From positions 10,575,001 through 10,639,000 of the forward strand of contig NC_092621.1 in the NCBI RefSeq assembly GCF_047663525.1: a stretch of DNA of 64,000 nt. Direction: 5' to 3'. Shown here piece by piece: positions 1-13,000 of the stretch (the stretch's first letter is position 1; each line of letters begins with the position of its first letter). The DNA is from Anas platyrhynchos. Taxonomy: Eukaryota > Chordata > Aves > Anseriformes > Anatidae. The notes under the pieces are model-generated. The model did not search any database. It had not been told where the DNA came from and saw only the letters and a program-made list of their open reading frames with translations. The position numbers were made by a program, and so were the translations under genes.

Positions 1-3000
1 GGTTAAAAAAGAAAAACCACAAAAACCTCTTGGCCTGCTGATAAAAGCAAAAGGAGAATCTTCTTTCATGGAGGCAGGCCACCAGACCTTGCTGATTAAA
101 TAAGCAAATTTCACCAGACAAAATTTCTTTCAGTCCAGACCTTAATCAGATGTTGAGGATGCTGTTATCTCTTGAGAGCCCACAAAGAGAATCTGCATGA
201 AGACAGGTAAAACTCCCCACACATAAACCCCAAGTATTTGTGGAAGTTGAGGGTGCAAAACCCCCAAAAAACAAGCTCCAGAGGCAGTGAAGACAAACTC
301 CTTTCCTCAGAAAATGTATATTTGTGAAAAAATCCCTTGGTTTCTTCTGTGCTAGTCTTTTTGTAAGCCTGGAGTTTTTGAGCTTGATGCTGACTTCAGT
401 AAATGGTAGAAGAGTTTAACAAGGATAGCCACAACAGTGTACTTTGCCAGATTCCAAATTATCTGGCTTTGAACTACCAAATGCCATGCTTTTGATGTCA
501 TGCTGGCCATAAGGAACTTTACTAATGAACATCTATATTTAAATGTTAAGGTACATAAGAAAAGGAATGGAAAATTATCATACAGAGTCCTTTAATGTTG
601 ATACATAAAGCAGAGGGCATCCCACCACTGATTGGGAAAGTGTGTGCAATTAATTAGTCATCCCAGCTCAGAAGGATGACTACAGACTTGGTGGGAACTG
701 AGAAACTGCCCAGGAATCTGAACAAAGACCTGGAAAACTTTCATAACTGGAGAGACTGAAGAAACTGGAATTATTTGTGTGAAATGGAAAACTGTAGGAT
801 GCATAATATGAAATAATGAATGGTCTAGAGAAAGAAGATAGTGATTGATGTGCTGCCCAGCTTGTAACGTCAAAGTATTCCAGAGAATTAAGGAGGATTA
901 TTTGAAACTAATAATAGGAATAATTTTCACATACTGTGATTAATTAGTCCATGAATCTTGCTGTTAAACTCAAAGCCCAGCAATATTCCCAAACGGCTTG
1001 GCATTTGTGTGAATAACAAAGACTACCCAGCGTATTTATAGCACATGTTCAGAACAGAAGTCGCAGAGTTTTGAAACCTCCTGGTTGAGCTGAGCCCTAT
1101 CTCAGTGTAAGGGCTTAGGAGGGACAAATTCTTCCTCACCACATGATGTAGATACGTGATGTGGTCTTCTTTGAGACTTCTGGTGCAGAGAAGATACAAC
1201 AGCTTCAGGAAAGAAGATTTCCAAATGTGAGCATGCCCTATAATGAAAGGTCTGGAAGCCTACTGTCTTGAGGGGTCTCCTCTACCCTCTTGAACACGCT
1301 TGAAGTGATTTAAAGCAGAGTGATCTTCCCTCTGGTGCATCCCCAGGAACGCTGACCTGCTCATCCAGTACAGAGCCAAGGATCATCTCAGTTTGCTCTC
1401 CCTTCTTCTCTACTACTATAGGTCTGTGCATCCTCTGCAGCCCGGCAAGACTTTCCTTAGCAGAAGACCTTGGTTAATCCAGGGTTATCAGATTTAGTTA
1501 GTTAGACCCTTAATGCTCTGTTGAGCCCAGTCATTCCGAGCCTAATTAGCACATGAGCTGTCTTCTGGAGCATTATCCTAAAATAAATGTCTCACTCAGG
1601 GCAGCTGATCACTGTCCCAGCCGGAGCTTTACAAGCCAAGTTTGTTTTGAGGTGCCAGCCCCTGCTGAGGGATAAGTTTCTCCTCTCAGAAGAAAAGTAT
1701 TTGTAATCATTAGTAGAGCCTGGTCTGCTTCATAAGTATTTTATTAAGGTTCTGGCTTGCCTTTTGTTAGCTCTGTTGCATGGAAAATATTCTGTTATGT
1801 AAATTAATGCTGCAGTTTCATCCAGATCCTCTGAGCTCTGCCTCGCCACCGTGCAAACACATACACAAGTGGAGAGAGACGGGTGTTGGGATCTTGTATG
1901 TGAGCAGGATGAAAAGCTTGGGGCTGCTCAGAGGGGTGGCAAACGCAGCAGGAAATATGATGCTCTCGTTCTCCTAACACAAGGACAAGTAATGAAGGTA
2001 AATGTTGGTAAATTCAAAAGGACTGACTGACAGCTACCACTGTGGCATGTAATTACCTATAGAGCTCAATGATTCAGGATGTTGCAGGGTCCAAAGGTTC
2101 AGAAAAAAAAAAATAGAAAAAAAACCCTGAACACTATCAGGGATATCAAGAATGTGTAGCATTATGATTGTAAGGGCACGTAGCTGTTTATGGAAGGATT
2201 ATGAAACCCGCTTCTAGATATAAAGTGTTCTCAAGTGGAGGCTGCCCATGTCTGAAGGGGGAAAATGGAACAGCCAGTTGCTCGTTTGCCCCCTTTGGGG
2301 TTATAACACCTCATGCTGAGCCTCTGAACTCCACTGCCAAAGGCGAGGGACCAGGCAGTACTGGCCATCTGATTCAGTCCACAGACTTCTGTGCTCCCAT
2401 GCTGAAATTAAAAATTCCCCGAGGCTGTTGATCCATGAAGGCTAAATATGTTCATCTGTCCGATGCTTCTTTTTCCTCCTTCTGTTTCTGAGCTAGTGGC
2501 AACAGTTGCCCTAGATTTTTTAGTTCTTGGAAAAAACCAGCATTCTTGGTAGACTTGTTTTGGGCAGGGAGGTCACATCAAGACCTGCTGTGTAGGGCAA
2601 AGAGCAGTTTCTAATCTTGCACGGTCTCAATATGTGCTGGGAGCTGGGAAGGGTTAAGGTTTTCTGCAGTCTGGGCAGGACTCAGCTGTTGGACATAGCT
2701 GCTGTTTGAAAAACCATTTAGATTTGCAGTGAGGAGGAACATCTAATAAAACCAGCCTGCTGCTGGGATGTTTTTCTGTTTGTGTTTGCTTTTGGAGCTT
2801 CTGATCCGGTTGCACACGGTATGTCCTAAATTTGTTGTACAATTGCATAATTTAAAAATAATAAAGCTCTGCAAATGCAGGTATCCTGGATAGCTGGCAG
2901 AACTGATGCCCATCACGGCGAGGTAATGCCATGCCTGCATTGCTTCTATTCACATGGCTGCTGTAACAAACCATCATACCACCACTGTGTTCAAGTCTGA

Positions 3001-6000
3001 AAATTATCCTGTAAGGGCTTTTTGACATCTCTAGCTGTTTTATTTTTGGTGGGTTGTGGGGCAATACTTTAGTTGTTTCAAAAACTTGTTCCCCATGGGT
3101 TTTTTCTTCAATTTCCACTGAATACCCTATCCACGTTTGCTGCCCATTCTGCTTTTGCTGTGTTGCAACATCTGTAACATAATGTCATACATCTAGGTTG
3201 TACACCTAAAATCTGCTGTCTCAGAAATGGTTGCTTTTCACTTGACACTGAGTGATTTGAATATACGTGGAGCTCTGGGCTAAACAGTAAGCATAATTTC
3301 ACAGCCTCTCTAACTGAGCTGTCTTACGACTGAGCACCTTATTTCTTGCATTTTCATCCTTGGTCGCTGATATTTTTGCCTTGCAGTAAGGGTTCAGGCT
3401 TGCTTTGCAGCTGTGATTCCTGCCAGGCATGGTCTTGACAGAAAAGCAGTGCTGTCTCAGCCTGGATATACAGCAAGTAATAATGAAGTCACGCAGCCAT
3501 GGAGTGGCTTGTGAGTATTTTTGTGCTGACCTGTGCTGCGGTAAGATCTTATTCCCTGTGAAGACAGGCCTTCTTTGTCACTTCTAGGGCTTAGCTCATC
3601 TCTTCCCCCCAAGTCACGAAGGTGATAGGGGGTCTAGAGATCCTTCTTGAGATGGAGCTGTCCTCATTTGCTTTCTTTGTGCAGACAAAACTTCTGAAAT
3701 TATCCTCCCATAACCCTTGGGTAAGCAGGACAGCTCCTTTGTCACAGGCTGAGCAAAGCCGAGCTGTCTGAAGCCATCTTCCAGGAAATGTTAGGAAAGT
3801 CCTGAGGGCCCAGTGGGAGAGTTTTGTGACCTATTAATTCTAGGGATGCTTCACATTCCCAGCAACCCCTGAAATCGCCAATGCTGAGAACATTCCCACC
3901 CATATGAAGCATTTCTGCCCTCTCTGCCTCTCGCTGTGACCTCGGGAGCCTTCACCCCTGCAGCACACACCTGAGCAAGGACGGCTGCTTGCTCCCAGTT
4001 GCATGTGGCCATATAACAGAGGTGTTGGGAACAGCCTTGCCATCTTGTGTGCCTCCAGGCACAAGTCAGGGAACCAGCTTTGATCCATGAAGCCACAGAT
4101 GTGGTCCTCAGTTGATCATGTCTGTACAAAGAGCATATTCATGAAGTAGCCAGCTGATAGTCACAGCCCTGCTTCGTGGCTAAGCCCTGGAGAAACTGCA
4201 GCCACGGAGGGGTTCAGCCTGACATTGGAGCTACTGAGTCTGCCCAGTAATTTCATTTGCTTATTGGATATTTTTTTATTTTCAGCATGGGTTCTTGAGG
4301 GCTTTGGGAATCATGTAGCAGCCAGGCGCCAGAACCCAGCTGGATCCATGGTTCAGGAAGGAATTGTGTAATTTCTGTTCTTACAAAATCTTAGATATGC
4401 TTTCAGAGTGCTCAGGCTGAAAGATGCTATGGAAATGCAGCCCCTCCTCCTGCTGCTGCCACTACAGCGTCTGCGATAAGAAAGGATTTACTGTGCTTGG
4501 AGTTTAATTCAGCAGCAATTTCAGTGAGATATTAACATCAGAGTCTCTTTCTCCTCTGCAGATTTGCATATGGTAATTAGGAGCATATGTGGTGGGGGCT
4601 GGGGCAGAGGATGGCCGGAGGAGAAGGAGGAGGAGGAGGAGGAGCAGATTCCAACCCAGATCACCGGGGCCATGTCCCTGAGTCACGGCCTGCAAGTGGC
4701 TCCTGCTGAGTGCCACATGGCAGCTGGTGAGTCACGGAGCAAAGGAGCACAGACACGGGAGAAACAGGTTCAGTCACTGTCCAGTGGTGGCTGGCATGGA
4801 GCTGCTCCCTGAGCTACTGTTAACGCCTTCTGTAACTCAAAGCGCCCCAAAGAGCTGGGACTTCTTTTCCTCTGACTAGGAGGCGGTACCTGCTCATCCT
4901 AGTTGTGTCATTGTTAGGCACGCACGCACTACCTATTATTACTTTCATCTTGCTCGCCCTGTCATCTCTGCTGGCAAGCTTCTCTTCCCTGACCCGAGCA
5001 GCTCCTTGCTGTCACGTGCACAAGGCTGTGATTGACCATCACATGCTGCCGTTTCCATTTTGAATGCATCATAATCCTATATAGCTCTGGGATGTAATGA
5101 TACATTAATAATGGACTTAGTCAGCCTGTCCTGGAAACCTCTGCAAAAATCTCGGGCCCAGGCAGCACCTTGCTGTGGAAAAGAAAGTGGTCTTTTCAGG
5201 AACTTGCTCAAGACCACAAGAGGAACCAGCCTGACTTGAGGCAGAAATTTAAGAAGTATCTAGTCCTTCAATCTTGTGGCAGTGCCCTGGAAACACTGGG
5301 TGCTGGAGTATTCACCCTGGAACTAAGCAGACCACCCTCACTCTGCTCCCTGTTCCCTGAGGGAGGGAAGGGCAGCAGGAGGCTTAGGGTGAGTCGAACA
5401 ACTGCTATTTCCTCTTGCACCTTTTCTTTCATTAAACATGCTGGATGATTTATTAAATCATTTAATGAAGGCATGAATTTGGCAGAATAGTATTAAGTGG
5501 CAATAAATGAGCAGATGTCCAAACAAATACCACTGGCTAGTCCCACCCTACTACAGCTTACGGGCTTCCCAAGTCCTCAAATCCATTCTCTTTTTACTCA
5601 CTTGGATAGCTCAGTTCTGTCCCCAGGCCGTTCACCCTGTGCCCCTTGCTCCATCTTCATCACGCTGTTCCCTGAATGCTCTCCAGCTGGCTGGAATTTT
5701 CCTATTGAGTTGTTTTGTTTTGTTTTAACCATTCAGTGCTTTCTGGCAGCTTTTGGGTTGACAAAGCTGGGGCAGGGATGAGCTGCATTACTGGGATCTT
5801 GGAAACTGGTGGCAGAACCAGTGCGCAGCTGCCCCAAGCCCTGAGAACCCCCACACTGCCTGTCCTGTGGGGTGGCTGGAGGGTGACTTTTGGTTTGACC
5901 ACTTCTCCCAGCCCTTTTGCCAAGAGGTAAACCTACAGGCAGTGAACTGGAGCCCTCTTTCCTCATGGAGTAATGAGATGTCTGTATTGTGCCCGTGGCT

Positions 6001-9000
6001 GCAAGCTCACACGAGGTGCTGCTCTTTGCAGCATTTCTACTCGTGCTTGTTTTGTAGATCTGTATGGCTTCTTCAGCTGCGTTAGTGCAAATGTTCTGCA
6101 GGAGTCAGGGATTCACATGGAATGATGCCGAAATAACAAGCAGCTCCAATACAAAAGGATTTTTGCCAGCTCATCTATGGAACTAAATGCCCAGCTTTTA
6201 ACCCCGTTTTTCCATCTTTCACTCTTGAGTCACTTGCTCAATCTGGGTTCATGTGAGGAAGATGACGATGACTGAAACCATAGCCATTCAGAAAAAGGCA
6301 GCAAGAACCATCACAGGTAAAAATGTTTATACTGGGCATTTGATTTCACAGATGAAGGGGCTGAGATTTGTAAAAACAGTGATCTGTTCAGAAAAGCCAG
6401 CCTCCAAAAACTCCAGCAGCTCCTCCAACTGACAGACCTGATCATCTTGCTCCTGCTTCTCCTTCCTCCATTCTCTAGGCACAGTCTTTTTGCATTTAAA
6501 TCACATCTATTTCTTAAATCTCTACATGCCTCTCTTGCTATTGCTTTATATCTTGTGAGAAAAGCTGGGTCACTGTCTTCTGGACCCAGCCACGCTCTGC
6601 ATGCAGTGGCCAGCATCGAGCAGAGCAGGCTCTCAAGCAATCAGTGATGGAACCCTGAAAGTGTGCCCAGAGTGGTAACAGATAGCAGGATAAGCCTGGG
6701 GGGTCTGTGACCACCACATTTTGACATTTGTGATCAAAATGGGTGTTGTGCTGGTGCATCTAGAGTCACGGTGCTCCTTGCTTGCCTCCCAGCCTTGTGC
6801 TACTCTGACACACTTTTCCATTTTCCATTGCGGGGTGATGCTGTGTTTGCTGTTGTTTGTTTAGGACTGAGAAAGCTCCAGCACTATGTGGGTTTGTGCT
6901 ATTGTGAGTGATAAATAAGAAGAACTAACCTATTTGGCTAAAAGTGTCTGGATACAGACTGCCCATCCCTACTTCTGGAAGTCTCTCCTTGCAAAGGGGT
7001 GTGATGGCTTTACAGAGAGCTGATCAAAGCCAGCAGAATCTGAAATTACTCTTCTTGCTGGATTTTACACCCTAGTGTAGATCTCAACCTACCATACCCT
7101 AAACAGAAGAGGGAGGATCCTTCTGCAGTCTTCCAGAACGAGGGAGGAAGAGCCAAGAGATGGTACGGTCAGGGAGAATGGGTTTGGAAATGAGCAATCC
7201 CTGAGCTGGCAGATCCACTGCCTAACCTCCCTGCATCCCCAGGACAAGAGGATGTGCAAACAAAACCCATGCATATCCCTAGGGCAGCTGTTAGAAGAAT
7301 GGCTCCCAGCAGGAGCTGGCAGCATGCCCCCTTTGATATTGGACCTCAGAGCCTCGTGCTGGGAGCAGGGTGTAGGTGCAGGCAGAGATGCTGCAGCATC
7401 TGTGACCGTGAATCACAGCTGCCACCGACACCAAACAGCCGGGCAGCGCTGCAGAGGGACAGCTGGGAGTGCGCGAGCTCCCTTGACATTTCGCTGTGAA
7501 ATGTCAAAGTGTGCCTCTGCAATCCCTGTCCTCCCACAGCAGCATCTGCACCGAGGTGAAGCGCGTGCTGCTGGCAGGGCTGGCCAGCAGATGGGTGAGG
7601 GTGAGAAGCAGCAGAGGCCCCGTGCTTCCGCAGTGAGGTGTTTAGATGTCACGGTCTGGAGCCTCAAAATGATGCTTTTCATGCTGTTGCATTCTGGCAA
7701 CACTCAAAATACAGCAGAGCCTTACGGAGAGATGTCATCTAAGTGTTAAACCCAGCTACAGGGGTCGTAGTGAGGGAAGGGGAGGTCTGAATGAGCAAGG
7801 AGGCACCAGGAGACCAGGGCTGGCTTTTTCCCACAGTGCTGGGGGAGGCACAGGATAAATAGGGGTGCTACAAGTACCATCAACAGTGCACAAGGATCAA
7901 AATGGGACAGGAACACTGCCCAAGCTGTTGGACACCACTTTCAGTGTGTGTGTGGCAGGCACAGAGCCAGGAGCTGCTGTGGCTGATGGTGGTTCTTGAA
8001 CAATGTGGTCGTGGGGACTGAGAAGGGACTTGCGCCTTTCAGCCACTGCAGGGCTGTGGGAAAGGAGCCAGAGGACTGGCTGAAAGGGCAGGGAAGGGTG
8101 TTGTAAGCATGAAGAGACTATAGGTGGGGGGAATTTAGGGCCTTATGACAACCCACTGCATGTGGTCCAGCTGACCTCTCTACTTCAGAACCTAATCCTG
8201 GCTGAAACATCACAGCCAAAGCAGGTATGAGGGGGTGTGTGCCCCTCACGTGGGTCTCTGGTAGAGTCTAGCCTGATCCACAAGGCTTGTCAGCTCACTA
8301 ACACTAGCGTTAGCATTAGCTTTTACATCATTGGGTTTTTACTGTAAACACCAGGTCTGTTTCCATCTTTCTATTTTTTTTTTCTGCCAACACTTCCTGT
8401 CTCGGTAAGAATCTGTACTGTGCGTGGGAGGAAAGTACTTCTTTTGATCAGCTTTATTTTAGCATTTTTTAATTGCTATTCTTATGCCGTGAAGCTGGAA
8501 GAACTGAAGCTGCTGATCTTCTTCCTGTAAAGCTGTCTCATTGCTTACACTGTCGCTCTGACTTCACTTATCCTACATTTCTCAATTTCTTTTCTGGGCT
8601 CCCATGTGCCTTTGAGGCTCTGGTCCAAATCCATTATCAACCCATAGTCACACACACTGGGTTGATGTAGATAAAGATTTAGAAACCATAAAAGTCACTT
8701 TTTTAGAGTCTGAAGGTCCCTGGTGGCAGCAGACCCAGGGTCCTGGTGTCCAGAGATCACAGTATGTGGTGACAGGGTGCTGTGAGCACTGGGGATGCCT
8801 GGATGGGATGTGGATTGCTGACCAACAGTGTTTGGGCTGGGGATTTCAGAGCTAGGGACTGCTATATGAGAGCCTTAATTCCCCTCAGCATCACCTTGGG
8901 TCAACGTGTTTTTTTTTCTTTTTTCTGGTTTCTCCACCTCCTTGGTGTCCTAGCTGTTCCCCCAACTCCTCTGCATTGGTTCCTCTGAAATGCAGGAGGG

Positions 9001-9611
9001 AATGCAAAAGGGCTGTTGCAGCAGGACAGTAAATACAGTGCAGTGAAATGCAGTAAATAATCAGATAAGCAGGTAAGTGTCACACACAGAGTGGCAGAGC
9101 AGTAGGGGACTGCGAACCAAGCACCCAGGACCATAAGAGGAACCATCCTGAGGTGAGGCTTAGCCTCCAGCAAAAGGTTTGCAGAAGGCAGCGTGCTGCA
9201 TGGCACCTATTTAACCACCAGCAGCTGCTCCCCATTGCCTCTCTGATGGCAATGATTCCATCTACTCCTTTTCACATGAGAGGCCCTTGTGTGCTTAAGT
9301 AGTTGAATAGTTTTGCTCCTCCCTGGGCACCATTAAAGGAGTTCAGGAGCTCATGGGGCCTCCTGGATTTTGGAGAAGGATGGTTGTTGCTGCTTTCCTG
9401 TTCCAGTCTGTTCCTGCTTTCCAGTTTGTGCCTGGACCTCTGTCTCTGTAGTGCTGCAGTGCAGTGAAGGGTCTTGTTTGTATGGGAAAGCTGAGGATAC
9501 CTAAAAGCAGGTAAAGATATTGAATCCCATGAGAGAAGACGGGTTGCCCTCATCAGAGCACAGCTCCTCATTTCAGACCCTGTGCTCTGCCTGCTTTCCT
9601 GTGAGTCTGCA
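1..9611. other. Upstream region of RUSC2, no supported gene
   Basis: No open frame here has splice context and recognisable protein similarity. Visible items are a short GGA/GAG-rich run at about 4618-4646, short A-runs near 2102, and a perfect 10-bp hairpin at 7483-7507 (listed separately). The region probably holds the promoter, non-coding first exons or a long 5' intron of RUSC2, but no CpG-rich promoter or first exon can be placed with confidence. Confidence 0.5.
7483..7507. repeat. Perfect 10-bp inverted repeat
   Basis: The left arm (7483-7492, TTGACATTTC) and right arm (7498-7507, GAAATGTCAA) are exact reverse complements around a 5-nt loop. It could be a symmetric protein-binding site upstream of RUSC2 or chance. 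There is no direct evidence of function. Confidence 0.5.
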
Positions 9612-10040
9612 ATGCCATCAGCAGCGAGGTTTTCATTTGACACAATGCCTGTGATGTCCTTTGACCACTTGAGTGAAATCAGTTACCCCAGGTAAGTCTG
9701 AGAGAGGTCATCTGGAAGCACAAGCATTGTTTCTGGAGTCCAGAGAGAAAGCAACATGTTTGTCTTCCACCGTAATGCTTTCCCTGAAGAAAGATTGCTC
9801 AGGTGGTTGTGCTGACAAGGACTGCTCTGGTTAGGTCATGAAGTCTTCAGTCAAACCAAGGATGCTTTAAATACTCACTGCCTTTCCTAAGAAGTGACTT
9901 TCTTTGTGTTTTTGTCTCTTTCTAGGTATCTGAATTCCCCCATGAGAAGTGTCCTCCCAGCCTCTCATGCGCAGCCCTACCTGCCCATGGGTAGCACCAA
10001 CTTAACTGATGTCCTGAAGAGCATTCCTCACCATGGATAG
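9612..10040 (+). CDS. Spliced upstream ORF in the RUSC2 5' leader
   Basis: An ATG at 9612 opens a frame that runs to a consensus donor (CCCCAG|gtaag at 9691/9692). It continues in phase from a polypyrimidine/AG acceptor at 9925 (exon resumes 9926) and stops at TAG 10038-10040, giving 64 codons. In-frame ATGs at 9645 and 9654 could be alternative starts. The stop overlaps the RUSC2 start as ATGGATAG, so ribosomes finishing this ORF end 5 nt past the A of the main ATG. The peptide has no recognised domain. It may be a regulatory uORF controlling re-initiation at RUSC2, or an alternative 5' exon. The splice join is well supported; translation is inference. Confidence 0.45.
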
Positions 10041-13000
10041 TCCACCAAAGCTGACTGGCGAGACGCTGATTGTCCATCACATTCCCCTGGTGCATTGCCA
10101 GGTCCCAGACAGACAGTGCTGCTCCGTGAACAAAAGGACCAACCCCTTCTGTCAGCCAGATCTCAACGTTACACGGACCTCTGCCCTTCCAGAGAGAGAC
10201 CTCTCACAGACCGACTCCTTGGTGTACAGCAGCTTTCTCCAGACCTCCGAGAGCTCAGCAGAGGCCTCAGACAACAAAGAAGGCAAAGCGAGGGACTTGA
10301 TTGTTGCTAGTGCCAGCAAGCGACACAACCCTTTCTTACTGAACGAGGGAGAAGACCTCAGCATCTTTGGGGATGACTTGGGTCAGAAATCTTTCCACCT
10401 TCACAACTCCCTTGCGGCTGGCAAACCTCCCTTTCACCTGCACGAGCTAGCCTTGCCTCCTTTCCACCTCCACGACTCCAACCAAATTGTGAAATCCTGG
10501 AACATGGCCAGCCGGTCCGGTGTGGTAGATGGGCAGGAGGACAAAATCAGCAGCGACGACATCCAGAAGAGGAACAACGCCAACCGGTGCCACCAGGCCA
10601 CCGAGCGCATGGAGCTGGATGAATGCAGCTGCCATCGCGGCAGCTCCTCCAGCTTCTCCTTTGATGGTGGCGACCAGGAGTGGAACCAAAACACGGGTGA
10701 ACCACTGAGGAATCAGGATGCCCTGCACAGCCGGACGTGCAGCTGCTCCAGCTCCGAGCTCCACCGCTGTCGCTGCTACAGCTCGTCAAGTCAGTCTGAA
10801 GTGATTGACCAGCAGATGGGCTACATCAGCGACTCTTCCTGCAACAGCTCCGATGGGGTGCTGGTGAACTTCAGCGCTCTCTACAACAAAATGAACGGCC
10901 ATTCTCGATCTAACCTGAATTCAGCCAACCTGTCCTGCGACTCTTCCTTCTGCAGCCACTCAGACACGGGAGCTTTCTACCTGGATCTGCATTCATCGCC
11001 CACAGAATCCAAGATGTCGTGCGAGTCGCATCACCCGGAGAGTTCAGGGAAGGCGTGTGAGTGTCACCACTCCTCCTCACCTGTCCTGGATGCTAACTGC
11101 AACTCCTACCACCTCCACTGTGAGCCTTGCACTTCAGAGAGCTCAGACCTCACTGCCTGCTTCCAGAGCCAAGCGCGGCTCGTTGTGGCTACTCAGAATT
11201 ATTATAAGCTAGTCACGTGTGACTTGTCTTCCCAGTCATCTCCCAGCCCGGCAGGATCTTCCATAACTAGCTGCTCGGAAGACCACACCAAAGGCAGCCC
11301 AGCCCAGCCCACTGAATACTATCTTTTTAGAAGGCCTGACCTGAGGCAAGAAGAAAGCAACGTGGAGTGCAGTGAAGAGGAGACAAAGGGAGAAGCCACA
11401 CAGAACATGATTGAGGGCCAGGTCTATGTGAACGTGTCGCCACCTAACCTCAACACGAGCCGGCAGCGCTCCCGGAGCTATGATCAGAACCTGGACAGGA
11501 GCCCTAGCAGCAGGCTGGGCTCTCTGGAGCGCATGGTGAGCTGCCCGGTCAAGCTGAGTGAAAGCCCAGCGATACCCATCCAGAGCTCCCCCCCGAAGCG
11601 AGTGACATCTTTCGCCGAGCTTGCTAAGGGCAGGAAAAAGAACGGCACCTCCCCGCCGCTCCGGTCCAGTGGCGATTCCTCTTTGGAGTTCTCCCCGATC
11701 CCCGAGACGCAGCGGGATTGCCCGACCTTCCTTGAAGAGAGAGCTCGCCGCAGCCAGAGTCTTCCACCCATGCCCTTCGTCCACGGCCTGAATCGGAGCT
11801 GCGAGGGCTTCTGTTTGAATCACCCTTTTGGGGACAGACAGGCTTTGTGCTCCACCAAAGACTCGGGCTCCACTGAGACCGTCCCCAGTGGGCATGGGGC
11901 AGGTGAGCAAGCCTCTCTCTCCCTGCTGACGGAGGCAGATGCCAGCTTCTCAGGTAGCTCTGCCAGTGGCCACGGACAAAGAGATGTTAGAGCCCGAGCA
12001 GATGGTAAGGAGCCAAACTAGGCAGAGTGGAGAAGTAACCAGAAAAGCTTTTTGGGGACTAGAGGGGAGCAGCAGAGGAATGTGCATGGCAATGAGAGAC
12101 CAGAGCCTGCACAGTTTCCTGGTCTGCTGGTCTCAATAAGCACAGCAGGCTTTGTCAGCCCTGCTGTGCTTATTGCAGACCCAGATCAGTGCAAGTGTCT
12201 TGTCCTCCTATTTCTTCAGAAAACCGAGGATTTGTGCAAACCTCCTGTATCATGTAAGGGAGGATAAGCACTCAGGGTCTGTGCAGCCTGGAGGATTGTC
12301 TCATTCTGACTCCCTTTCAGGGCACAGTACTCCTTCAGCCCATGACCTGCCCTTAGCTCCCAAGACAGATTTACAGATGCTCCATAGAGCCATGTTCCCA
12401 GCAGACAAAGGGAAGGGAACCACTGGTTGGTTTTTAGACTCTCTGTTTTGGATCCATATGGGGCAGAGGCAAGGAGGCAAGTGGCATAGCCAACAGTCCC
12501 GGCTCGATGCCGGGCTCATGGAGACTTGTCTCTGCCAGCACTTACAGTATGAGCCCTACAGAGATCAGAGGAGCTATGTGTTTGCTGTAGTGTCCTGGCC
12601 AGTTCTTTCACAACACACAGGCCTGCAGCAGAGGTTCCTCTGGAGGAGCACATGGCCATTACCAGGGTAATTGCCCCAGCTGCCTCTATGAGAAAGCCTG
12701 TAGAACCTGAATTGCTTTCCACACTGACATTGGCATTACATGTCTCCAACCGAGAGCAACATGCAAGTCTAAAGGGTCTGATAAGGGACCAGAGGGAAAG
12801 CAACCTCTCCTAAAGGCAAGCTAAAGGGAAAGAAGGCTGGCATACCCCATGGGGAGTAGGTAACATTGGGGGTCTGCTTGTGAGAGGTCCTACAGGCCCT
12901 CAGCATCCTTGCCCCAGGATTTGCTGTGGGCTGGAGGAGTGGCAGGGATGTAAGCCAGGACCTGCCCGCCCGTGCAGTGTGGGTGGTGATCAAGGAACCT

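Noticed and set aside
11901..11906. Alternative RUSC2 exon 1 donor at AG|GTGAGC
   Set aside because: It is in the right phase, but would drop the conserved RDVRARADG segment that precedes the exon 2 sequence in mammals. The donor at 12005 was preferred; 11903 may be a minor alternative.
11236..11910. 224-codon minus-strand frame within RUSC2 exon 1
   Set aside because: It is antisense to a clearly conserved coding exon, a shadow of its codon usage.
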